Source: UBA7803 sp040219135 (GTDB lineage Bacteria > Pseudomonadota > Gammaproteobacteria > Pseudomonadales > Azotimanducaceae). Taken from it: DNA of 64,000 nucleotides. Below are positions 18,702 through 26,028 of the stretch, in pieces. The position numbers and the translations under genes were made by a program. Below the pieces are notes generated by a model, which worked only from the letters and a program-made list of their open reading frames with translations, was not told the origin of the DNA and searched no databases. The DNA lies in assembly GCA_040219135.1 (NCBI GenBank), contig JAVJTA010000005.1, positions 372,001-436,000 on the forward strand, in the 5' to 3' direction. Within the stretch, counting starts at the first letter, position 1; each line of letters opens with the position of its first letter.

Positions 18702-19870
18702 GGCAGACGCTGCGCCCGCCCGGCGGTCCACACCCCCACCGGCCGGGTCAGCGCGGTCAGGTCCTCGAGCGGATCGCCGTCCACCAGCAGCACGTCGGCG
18801 GCGAGGCCCGCGGCCAGGCGTCCGGTGAGGCCATCCAGGCCGAGCGCGACCGCGGCCGCGCTGGTGGCCGTGCGCAGGGTCGCTTCCGCCGAACACCCGA
18901 CGATGCGTCGGAATACCTCCAGGGCCTCCGCCAGCTGATGATGGAATACCCCGGGAATGCCGGCATCGGTGGAGGCCACGAACGGGATTCCGAGGGCAAG
19001 CATGGCCTGAAATGCGGCACGGATGTTGGTCAGCTTGGTGGGGTCGGGATTGTCCAGGTAGCGTTGCCAGCCGCGGTTCACGGTGGGCGATACCCAGACG
19101 CCGCGCTCCAGCACGATACGGGCGACGGCGTCGTCGTAGTTGCCGGCCCAGCCGTCGGCACCCATCCAGGAGCAGTGCTCGATGGTCCGCACCCCGGCGC
19201 GGGCGGCGAACTCGATGCCCTGCACGCCGTGGCAGTGGGCGGCCACCGGCAGATCGTGCGCGGCGGCGGCGGCGACGATGCCGCGCAGGGTCTCGAAGTC
19301 GAACTGGGCCCCTGCAGGATTGCTGCCGCGGGTGAAAAGCCCGCCGGTGGCCATGACCTTGATCAGGTCCACGCCGTGGTCGAGCTGGCGGGCGATCACC
19401 CCCCGGGCGTCGGCCAGATCATCGGCTTCGCCGCCCCAGAAGTGACAGTGCCCGCCGCGGCTGGTCACGGGCTGGCCGGCGCACAGCAGGCGCGGCCCGG
19501 CCACGGTGCCGTCGGCGATGCGTGCGCGCAGCTCGATTTCCGCCCAGGCGCCGCCGCCGAGATCCCGGGCCGTGGTGATTCCTGCCTGGGCCATGGCGCC
19601 GGCACGCTGGGCCATGGCCGCCGGATCGCGGGCGTCCTCGGGTGCGGGCGGGCTGCCGCGCTGCGGGTCCAGCTCCATGTGCACGTGGGCGTCGATCAGA
19701 CCCGGCAGCGCGGTGGCACCGGCGCAGTCGATCACCGTGGTTCCGGCGGCGGCGCGCGGCGCCGTGCCGACGGCGCGGATCCGGCCGCGCTCGAGGTGCA
19801 ACGTATCGGCGTCGAGACGTCGCTCGCCGTCCCAGATGCACAGGTTGCGGAGCAGGTAGCCGCCCGTCAT
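18698..19870 (-). CDS. Metal-dependent amidohydrolase (imidazolonepropionase-like / Xaa-Pro dipeptidase-like)
   Basis: 390 aa. Start at MTGGYLLRN (19870), in a 4-bp ATGA overlap with the dctM stop; the open frame extends further upstream but has no coding character. Metal ligands of the amidohydrolase superfamily are visible: HVHME, the likely carbamylated Lys in LIKVMATGG, His in AHCHG, His in IEHCSWMG and Asp in STDAGIPG. The protein lacks a signal peptide, so it acts in the cytosol. Coupling to dctQM suggests it hydrolyses the transported compound, probably an amide, lactam or dipeptide; that is inference. The stop overlaps the crotonase stop by 4 bp. Confidence 0.85.
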   Translation of the reverse strand: MTGGYLLRNLCIWDGERRLDADTLHLERGRIRAVGTAPRAAAGTTVIDCAGATALPGLIDAHVHMELDPQRGSPPAPEDARDPAAMAQRAGAMAQAGITTARDLGGGAWAEIELRARIADGTVAGPRLLCAGQPVTSRGGHCHFWGGEADDLADARGVIARQLDHGVDLIKVMATGGLFTRGSNPAGAQFDFETLRGIVAAAAAHDLPVAAHCHGVQGIEFAARAGVRTIEHCSWMGADGWAGNYDDAVARIVLERGVWVSPTVNRGWQRYLDNPDPTKLTNIRAAFQAMLALGIPFVASTDAGIPGVFHHQLAEALEVFRRIVGCSAEATLRTATSAAAVALGLDGLTGRLAAGLAADVLLVDGDPLEDLTALTRPVGVWTAGRAQRLP

Positions 19871-21240
19871 CGGTACAGGGCTCCGGGCAACCAGGTGGCG
19901 AGCGCCGGCCACGCCAGCACGAACCCCAGCACCAGCAGCTGCAGGGCGACGAACGGTGCCGCGCCGCGATAGATGTCGCCGGTGCTCACCGTCGGCGGCG
20001 CCACCCCGCGCAGGTAGAACAGGGCGAAGCCGAAGGGCGGCGTGAGGAACGAGGTCTGCAGGTTGATGGCGATGAGCACGCCGAGCCACACCGGGTCGAC
20101 GCCCATGGCCAGCAGCACGGGGCCGACGATGGGCACGACCACGAAGATGATTTCGATGAAGTCGAGCATGAAGCCGAGCAGGAAGATGACCACCAGGGTG
20201 ATGGTCAGCGCACCCCAGACCCCGCCGGGCATGTCGGTGAACGCGGCGTGAACCAGGTCGTCGCCGCCGTAACCGCGGAACACCAGGGAAAACAGCGAGG
20301 CACCGATGAGAATGAAGAACACCATGGCGGTGGTGTTCAGGGTGGAGCGCGACACCTCGCGCAGCACCGGCCAGCTCAGGGCCCGATAGCCGAGCGCCAG
20401 CAGGGCCGCTCCTGCGGCACCGACGCCGGCCGCTTCCGTGGGGGTGGCGTAACCGCCGAGGATGGAGCCGAGTACGGCGACGATGAGTACCAGCGGCGGC
20501 AGCAGGCCGGACAGCAGCCGGCGCAGCGAGCCCGCCGCCACGACGGCCCCGGCACCGGCCGGCGCGCGCTGCGGCGCCAGCCAGGCCACGGCCAGCAGAT
20601 AGACGGTGTAGAGCATCACCAGCACCAGTCCGGGAACGATGGCCGCGGCAAACAGGTCGCCGACGGAAACGGTCTTCGGCGCGAACACGCCTAGGCTCAG
20701 CTGGGCCTGCTGGTAGGCGTTGGACATGACGTCACCGAGCAGCACGAGGGCAATGGAGGGCGGAATGATCTGGCCCAGGGTTCCGGTGGCGCAGATCGTC
20801 CCCGTGGCGAGGCGCGGATCGTAACCCTGCTTGAGCATCGTGGGCAGAGACATCAGTCCCATGGTGACCACGGTGGCGCCGACGATGCCGGTGCTCGCCG
20901 CCATCAGCATGCCGACGAAGATCACCGCCAGCCCCAGCCCGCCGCGCATCCGACCCATCAGCGCCGATGCATTGCTGAGCAGCATATCGGCGATCCGCGT
21001 CTTCTCGAGCATCACCCCCATGAACACGAACAGGGGCACGGCGATGAGCGTCTGGTTGGTGACGATGCCGAACAGGCGCCCGGGGAGAAAGCCGAGGTCG
21101 CTGGCCTGGAACACGCCGGCGGCGATGCCGCCGAAGGCGAACAGCAGGGCCACGCCGCCCAGCGTCAGCGCGACGCTGTAGCCCGCGAGCAGCGCGGCGA
21201 ACACGACGGCGAACATGAGCAGCGGAATCAGCTCAACCAC
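19867..21240 (-). CDS. dctM: TRAP transporter large permease subunit DctM
   Basis: 457 aa with about 12 hydrophobic helices. Family stretches include the N-terminal VALTLGGVALLFA, LIAVPLFVFMGVMLEKT, GIVGATVVTMGLMSLPTML and TLGQIIPPSIALVLLGD (substrate/ion site region). It is the Na+-coupled transport subunit of the extracytoplasmic-binder system. It overlaps dctQ by 8 bp upstream and the amidohydrolase by 4 bp downstream. A Pro/Ala/Gly-rich insert (QRAPAGAGAVVAAG) sits in the central cytoplasmic loop. Confidence 0.93.
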   Translation of the reverse strand: MVELIPLLMFAVVFAALLAGYSVALTLGGVALLFAFGGIAAGVFQASDLGFLPGRLFGIVTNQTLIAVPLFVFMGVMLEKTRIADMLLSNASALMGRMRGGLGLAVIFVGMLMAASTGIVGATVVTMGLMSLPTMLKQGYDPRLATGTICATGTLGQIIPPSIALVLLGDVMSNAYQQAQLSLGVFAPKTVSVGDLFAAAIVPGLVLVMLYTVYLLAVAWLAPQRAPAGAGAVVAAGSLRRLLSGLLPPLVLIVAVLGSILGGYATPTEAAGVGAAGAALLALGYRALSWPVLREVSRSTLNTTAMVFFILIGASLFSLVFRGYGGDDLVHAAFTDMPGGVWGALTITLVVIFLLGFMLDFIEIIFVVVPIVGPVLLAMGVDPVWLGVLIAINLQTSFLTPPFGFALFYLRGVAPPTVSTGDIYRGAAPFVALQLLVLGFVLAWPALATWLPGALYR

Positions 21241-21733
21241 GCACCCGCCTCAGCGTCTCGAGACAGCGGCCGATCTCGGCGATTCCCTGCAGAGTGAGCA
21301 GAACCGCGGTGAGGGGAATCAGGGTTTTGAGCAGGAACACACCGGGAATTCCGCCGACTTCGGAGGAGCCTTCGAGGATGCGCCAGGAGTTGGCCACGTA
21401 GCCGTAGCTGTATGCCAGCATGGCCAGCGCGACCGGCAGGAGCCCGAACACGTGGCCGACCAGATCGACCACGGCGCGGCCGCGCGCGCCCAGGCGCGCG
21501 TACACCAGGTCCACACGCACGTGGGCGTTTTCCTTGAGGGCGTAGGGGATGCCCAGCATGAACACCATGCCGTGCAGGTACAGCACGCCCTCCTGCAGCA
21601 CGATGGCGCCCTGGCTGAAGGCGTAGCGCAGCACGACGATGGCCAGGGTCGTCAGCACCATGATCGGCAGCAGCCACGCGACGGCCCGGCCGATCGCGTC
21701 GGTGAGGCGGTCGATCAGCTCCGTCGCGCTCAG
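21233..21733 (-). CDS. dctQ: TRAP transporter small permease subunit DctQ
   Basis: 166 aa if started at CTG 21733. Four hydrophobic segments and the motif LRYAFSQG…LQEGVLYLHGMVFMLGIPYALKENAHVRVDLVY identify DctQ. The first family helix begins before LIDRLTDAIGRAVAWLL, yet no ATG, GTG or TTG exists in frame there. The CTG at 21733-21731 overlaps the ubiA stop as CTGA, in the manner of the ATGA/GTGA couplings elsewhere in the window. The first ATG (21661) would cut into helix 1 and leave 142 aa. The start is therefore the uncertain part, not the identity. Confidence 0.85.
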   Translation of the reverse strand: MSATELIDRLTDAIGRAVAWLLPIMVLTTLAIVVLRYAFSQGAIVLQEGVLYLHGMVFMLGIPYALKENAHVRVDLVYARLGARGRAVVDLVGHVFGLLPVALAMLAYSYGYVANSWRILEGSSEVGGIPGVFLLKTLIPLTAVLLTLQGIAEIGRCLETLRRVRG

Positions 21734-22623
21734 GATGCGCTCCCGGCCCCGAACAGCGCGGCTGCCGCCGGCGCCGTGGTCTCGAGCACGACGCCGGCGA
21801 ACAGGGCGAACCCGACCCAGGTGTTGTTGCGAAACGCCTGAAAGCAGCCGCTGCGGCTGCGGTTCCGCATCAGAAACTGCTGGTAGACGAACAGACCGGC
21901 CGCGCTGCCGAGGCCGAGGTGGTAGAAGGCGCCGAACTCGAGCTGAGATCCGAGCAGCGCCAGGGTCAGCAGAGCGCTCGCCTGCAGCAGGCCGACCATG
22001 AACCGGTCCGCGGTCCCGAACAGAATGGCCGTGGACTTTATGCCGACCTGAAGATCGTCTTCGCGGTCGACCATGGCGTACTGGGTATCGTAGGCGACGA
22101 TCCACAGCAGGCTGCCGACGAACAGTAGCCAGGCCTCGGCCGGCACATGGTCGGCCACCGCCGCGTAGGCCATGATGATCGCCCAGCTGAACGCCGCACC
22201 CAGCACCACCTGGGGCAGGTAGGTCCAGCGCTTCATGAACGGATACAGCACCGCCAGGCCGAATCCCACCAGCGCCAGCAGACGCGTCAGCGGGTTGAGG
22301 AACAGCAGCAGCAGGGCGGCCACGGCCGCCAGCCCGACGAACAGCGCCAGTGCTTCCGCCGTCGAGACCCGACCGGCGGTGAGCGGCCGGTCCCGGGTGC
22401 GCTCCACGTGGCGGTCCCAGCCCCGGTCTGCGAAATCGTTGATCACGCATCCGGCCGAGCGCATGACGAACGTGCCGACGGCGAAAACCACGACGAGCAG
22501 CCACGGCGGATAGCCGTCACCGGCCAGCCACAGCGCCGCCAGCGTCGGCCACAGCAGCAACAGGGTGCCGACGGGCCGGTCGAGGCGCATGAGCTCGAGG
22601 TAGGTGGCGAGGCGCGCGTGCAT
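21730..22623 (-). CDS. ubiA: 4-hydroxybenzoate polyprenyltransferase UbiA
   Basis: 297 aa from ATG 22623. UbiA prenylates 4-hydroxybenzoate in ubiquinone synthesis. The start RLATYLELMRLDRPVGTLLLLWPTL is typical. Both Asp-rich prenyl-diphosphate sites are present: INDFADRGWDRHVERTRDRPL and DTQYAMVDREDD. Eight or nine helices follow. The frame is open upstream into the inverted repeat at 22.7 kb, giving a false 55-residue extension that I rejected. ubiC is not adjacent. The TRAP genes dctQM follow with coupled stops and starts, so they may share its transcript. Confidence 0.94.
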   Translation of the reverse strand: MHARLATYLELMRLDRPVGTLLLLWPTLAALWLAGDGYPPWLLVVVFAVGTFVMRSAGCVINDFADRGWDRHVERTRDRPLTAGRVSTAEALALFVGLAAVAALLLLFLNPLTRLLALVGFGLAVLYPFMKRWTYLPQVVLGAAFSWAIIMAYAAVADHVPAEAWLLFVGSLLWIVAYDTQYAMVDREDDLQVGIKSTAILFGTADRFMVGLLQASALLTLALLGSQLEFGAFYHLGLGSAAGLFVYQQFLMRNRSRSGCFQAFRNNTWVGFALFAGVVLETTAPAAAALFGAGSAS

Positions 22624-22670
22624 GGGCGGGGAGTCTAACCGCTCGGCGCCTGGGTGTGGGAGGTGTGGGC

Positions 22671-22809
22671 TGTGGAAGGTCGCAGAAGGTCGGTCGCCGA
22701 GAATTGATTTGCTGCGCGCGGGCGTCTTTGTCGTCGGTGTTCCTGGGTAGCTGGGAGCCTGAAAGCTTCGCAAATCAATTCTCGGCACCCTTCACGACGC
22801 CCTTCCACA
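22671..22809. repeat. 139-bp long imperfect palindrome in the ubiA-rubredoxin gap
   Basis: Inner arms are a perfect 17-bp inverted repeat, GCCGAGAATTGATTTGC (22696-22712) and its complement (22770-22786), with a 57-bp loop. Outer ends TGTGGAAGG (22671-22679) and CCTTCCACA (22801-22809) are also perfectly complementary, and partly matching sequence lies between. No target duplication is seen. It could be a REP/MITE-like dispersed element or an RNA structure. It lies in the longest gene-free stretch of the window (22624-23142). Confidence 0.7.
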
Positions 22810-22922
22810 TCCTTGCCGGGTGGGCGTCGTGCGGGCGTCACAGGGGATGGGTATCCCACACCCACCGGGTCAACGCGGCGGCAGCATCGGTGGTTCGGGT
22901 GAATTCGGTGATGTGCGGGCGT

Positions 22923-23020
22923 GCTCGGAGAAATACCTTTTCGAATGTTCAGGCCCCCAGCGCCATCTGAGCCCCTCCGACGACTCTGTCGCCCGCTTTC
23001 GAAAAGGTGTTTCTCCGAGC
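22923..23020. mobile_element. Candidate 98-bp MITE with 23-bp terminal inverted repeats
   Basis: Left arm 22923-22945 (starts GCTCGGAGAAAT, ends TTTTCGAA) and right arm 22998-23020 are complementary over 23 bp with one G-T difference. The element is flanked on both sides by GCGT (22919-22922 and 23021-23024), as a 4-bp target-site duplication would be. The 52-bp centre has no ORF. The A/T-richer arms contrast with the G+C-rich surroundings. No transposase lies nearby, so it would be non-autonomous. Confidence 0.55.
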
Positions 23021-23142
23021 GCGTCAGCGCGTAGATCCCATGGAATCACCCAGCATCGCTAACCTGCCGTCCGCGTTGATTTTTCCCCAACTGGGAAGTA
23101 GCTTAGCCCGCTGCTCAGGAATTCCCACGGGACGGACGGCGA

Positions 23143-23310
23143 ATGCGGAAGTGGCAGTGCATCGTTTGCGGCTGGATCTACGACGAGGCCGAAGGCTACG
23201 AAGACGAAGGCATCGCGCCAGGTACCCGCTGGGAGGACGTTCCCGAGGATTTCGTGTGCCCGGAATGCGGGGTCAGCAAGGAAGACTTCGAAATGATCGA
23301 AGTCGGATAG
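23143..23310 (+). CDS. rubA: Rubredoxin
   Basis: 55 aa, the normal size. It is a one-iron electron carrier in the cytosol. Four cysteines are arranged as CIVCG near the N-terminus and CPECG near the C-terminus, with the conserved core YDEAEG…GIAPGTRWEDVPEDFVC between them. Partners in relatives include rubredoxin reductase and hydroxylases or oxidative-stress enzymes; none is adjacent here. The symporter gene starts 7 bp downstream, so the two are probably co-transcribed. A weak TTGATT-N17-TAGCTT lies at about 23076-23104. Confidence 0.95.
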   Translation: MRKWQCIVCGWIYDEAEGYEDEGIAPGTRWEDVPEDFVCPECGVSKEDFEMIEVG

Positions 23311-23317
23311 ACCGGCG

Positions 23318-24610
23318 ATGAACCTGACCGTCAGGATCCTCGTCGGCATGTTCGCGGGACTCGTGGTCGGGGTGGTGATCAAGCAGTTCGGGCTGCCGGA
23401 CGGTCACTGGGTCTACAGCGCCGTCGTCAACGGCTTCATCGACGCCGGCGGCAGGATCTTCATCGCCAGCCTGCAGCTCATGGTGGTGCCGCTGGTGCTG
23501 GTGTCGCTGATCTGCGGCGCCGCCAGTCTCGGCAACTCAGGCAACATGGGCCGGGTCGGCGGCAAGGCCATCGGTCTGTATCTCGCCACTACCGCCATCG
23601 CCATCAGCATCGCCCTGGCGCTCGCCCTGCTGGTGGATCCCGGCAAGGGCGCGGGCCCGCCGCCCATGGACGTGACCTTCGACCCCGGCGAGCCCGCCAG
23701 CATCAAGGACACCCTCATCGCCATCTTCCCCACCAACCCGGTGGCGGCGATGGCCGAGGGCAACATGCTGCAGATCATCGTGTTCGCGATTCTGTTCGGC
23801 ATCGCGGTGAGTCACGCGGGGGAGTCCGGGGCGCGGCTCATCGGCTTCTTCGACGATGTCAACGAGGTGCTGATGCGCCTCATCACCATTCTCATCAAGC
23901 TGGCGCCGATTGGCGTGTTCTGCCTGATGACCCGGCTCTTCGCCACGGAAGGTTTCGACGAGATCTACAAGCTGATTCGCTACTTCTTCACCGTCATCGG
24001 GGCGCTGGCGATCCACATGTTCGTGGTCTATCCGCTGCTGCTCACGCTGCTCGCGCGGGTGAATCCGCTGATTTTTCTGCGCAAGATGCGCGAGCCCATG
24101 CTGGTCGGGTTCTCCACCGCATCGAGCGGCGCCACCCTTCCGGTGACCCTGCGCACCGTCGAGCATCGCATCGGGGTGAAGAACGAGGTCGCGTCGTTTT
24201 CGGTGCCGCTGGGAGCCACGATCAACATGGATGGCACCGCCATCATGCAGGGCGTGGCCACGGTGTTTATCGCCCAGTTCTATCAGGTGGGACTCGACGT
24301 CAGCGACTACCTGATGGTGATCCTCACCGCGACCATGGCGTCCATCGGCACCGCCGGCGTGCCCGGGGTGGGGCTGATCATGCTGACCATGGTTCTGACC
24401 CAGGTCGGGCTGCCGGTGGAGGGCATCATGCTGATCATCGGCGTGGACCGGATTCTCGACATGCTCCGCACAGCGGTCAACATCACCGGCGACGGCACGG
24501 TGGCGACGATCGTCGCGAGCAGCGAGAACGATCTCGACATGGACGTGTTCAACGACCCGGACGCCGGCCGGGTGATCGAAGACGATCGCCCGCGCCGCCG
24601 CAGCGCCTGA
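23318..24610 (+). CDS. Dicarboxylate/amino acid:cation symporter (SDF family)
   Basis: 430 aa membrane transporter of the DctA/GltP/GltT fold. The serine-rich hairpin is SSGATLPVTLRTVE (usually SSSATLP). The sodium/substrate signature is NMDGTAIMQG, the second hairpin GTAGVPGVGLIMLTMVL, and the C-terminal substrate motif DRILDMLRTAVNITGD. Substrates of such proteins are glutamate, aspartate or C4-dicarboxylates; the sequence alone does not settle which. The stop lies in a hairpin shared with the convergent gene. Confidence 0.93.
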   Translation: MNLTVRILVGMFAGLVVGVVIKQFGLPDGHWVYSAVVNGFIDAGGRIFIASLQLMVVPLVLVSLICGAASLGNSGNMGRVGGKAIGLYLATTAIAISIALALALLVDPGKGAGPPPMDVTFDPGEPASIKDTLIAIFPTNPVAAMAEGNMLQIIVFAILFGIAVSHAGESGARLIGFFDDVNEVLMRLITILIKLAPIGVFCLMTRLFATEGFDEIYKLIRYFFTVIGALAIHMFVVYPLLLTLLARVNPLIFLRKMREPMLVGFSTASSGATLPVTLRTVEHRIGVKNEVASFSVPLGATINMDGTAIMQGVATVFIAQFYQVGLDVSDYLMVILTATMASIGTAGVPGVGLIMLTMVLTQVGLPVEGIMLIIGVDRILDMLRTAVNITGDGTVATIVASSENDLDMDVFNDPDAGRVIEDDRPRRRSA

Positions 24611-24632
24611 GGCGACCGCCGGCCCGCCTCAG
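24607..24632. terminator. Bidirectional hairpin spanning two convergent stop codons
   Basis: CTGAGGCG (24607-24614) and CGCCTCAG (24625-24632) pair over 8 bp with a 10-base loop. The symporter TGA is in the left arm and the HDOD-gene stop in the right arm. There is no T-run on either side. Confidence 0.5.
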
Positions 24633-25954
24633 TGGGTCAGGGTTCCCGCCAGGTCGTCCAGCTGCTCGCTCGATTCGTTCAGCAGTTTCAGCAGCTCGCT
24701 GAGGTCTTCCTGAGTCAGCCCCAGAGCGTCGAGCTCCTCGGCGTCGGGCAGCGCCGGCGGGTGATCGGTGATCCCCTGGCTGCCGAGCAGGGTGCGGGTC
24801 AGGCGCAACAGCCGGGCGTAGGTGTGGTTCGGGCCCTGGTAGTCGGGCCGATACTGAAAGCGCACCGCGTCGGTCACCGCCTCCGGCACCGACCAGCACT
24901 CCAGCAGCGCGGCCGTCAGCACTTCCCGCGGCATCTGCAGCACGAACTGGTCGACGAAGGTGTGCGGCAGGTGGCGGTTGGCTTCCTGCAGGGCGCAGAT
25001 GGTGGCGTACTGGTGCGGGAAAACGTGGCCCACCACCAGGGTGCCGAAGTTGGCCAGAAGACCAATCAGGTAGCACAGGCCGCTGGCCGGGCGGTTGCCC
25101 TTGGGCATGCGCCGCGCCAGGTTCTCCATGGCGGCGGCGGTGAACACCGCTTCCAGCCAGAACGTCGGCAGTCCGCGGACCTCGGTGTCCGGAAGGCGCA
25201 GGGTCTGTCCCAGCGCCATGCCCAGCGCCATGCTCATCACGGTATCGAGACCCAGCACCCGCATCACCGCCTCGTCGATGGTGCGGGCCGGTGGGTTCGG
25301 GTTGTAGAACGCCGAATTGGCCCAGCCCATGATGCGGGCGGCGATGCTCGGGTCGGTTTCGACGATGCGCACCAGATCGCGGAGGTCGAAATTGGGGTCG
25401 CTCTGCAGCGCCACGATGCGCCGTGCGGTTTCCGGCAGGGGCGGGATGTGCAGGGTCTGATCGAGACGTGCCTGCATGCGCTGGGCCGTGAACCGGGACA
25501 GCGTTTCGCCGATCTGGCTCATGTCGTCCGCGCGGTCGGCCGGCGTGGGCTCCGCGCCGATGTCCTGGGTGAAGGTGCCGGTGCTCACGGACAGCGACGG
25601 ATCCAGCAGGTCCGTCCCCCGGGCTTGCACGAAAGCGCCGGGTTCGGCGCTGGCGAGCGCTAACTTACCCGTCTGGATGAGGCTTTCCTCCACCACCACC
25701 GGGAGGCCGTAGACGCCGGGAACCGCCGACGTCGGCTCATCCACCCGATAGGGCAGGGCGCGCAGCGGCCGGCCGGTGGCCGCGCGCACGGCGGCCACGT
25801 CCAGCATGCCCTGCTCCGGGGCCAGCACCTGAACTTCGCCGCGCTCGTCGGCCATGATCAGCGCACGGACCCGTTCTTCGAGTGGAGGATTCGGATAGGG
25901 TTTGAGATTGCGGGGCGAACCGAGTGTCTGGGGTGCCTGGTCGAATGCCGCCAT
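24629..25954 (-). CDS. YbaK-like domain plus HDOD domain protein
   Basis: 441 aa from ATG 25954. Residues about 25-150 resemble the YbaK/ProX aminoacyl-tRNA deacylase fold (EVQVLAPEQGMLDVAAVRAATGRPLRALP). Residues about 190-390 are an HDOD domain, a catalytically dead HD-like module, starting LPPLPETARRIVALQSDPNFDLRDLVRIVETDPSIAARIMGWANSAFY in relatives (here IPPLPETARRIV). A final acidic helix carries LTQEDLSELLKLL. HDOD proteins act in signal networks and motility; this two-domain layout occurs in gammaproteobacteria but I know no defined role. An open frame upstream of 25954 is spurious. Confidence 0.82.
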   Translation of the reverse strand: MAAFDQAPQTLGSPRNLKPYPNPPLEERVRALIMADERGEVQVLAPEQGMLDVAAVRAATGRPLRALPYRVDEPTSAVPGVYGLPVVVEESLIQTGKLALASAEPGAFVQARGTDLLDPSLSVSTGTFTQDIGAEPTPADRADDMSQIGETLSRFTAQRMQARLDQTLHIPPLPETARRIVALQSDPNFDLRDLVRIVETDPSIAARIMGWANSAFYNPNPPARTIDEAVMRVLGLDTVMSMALGMALGQTLRLPDTEVRGLPTFWLEAVFTAAAMENLARRMPKGNRPASGLCYLIGLLANFGTLVVGHVFPHQYATICALQEANRHLPHTFVDQFVLQMPREVLTAALLECWSVPEAVTDAVRFQYRPDYQGPNHTYARLLRLTRTLLGSQGITDHPPALPDAEELDALGLTQEDLSELLKLLNESSEQLDDLAGTLTH

Positions 25955-26028
25955 GGAACTGCGCCGTTGGTTTGCTATTCCTGAGTATATGAGCGGTGGC
26001 GCGATCCGGCGGCTTTGTGAGCAAACGA

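Noticed and set aside
21233..22504. 423-codon frame that would fuse an Arg-rich leader to DctQ
   Set aside because: The first part is a shadow of ubiA; only the last 166 codons have DctQ character.
22656..22970. 104-codon open frame in the ubiA-rubredoxin gap, and similar frames on the other strand
   Set aside because: They arise from reading the inverted repeats in both directions; no ribosome site, no recognisable domain, and composition unlike the neighbours.
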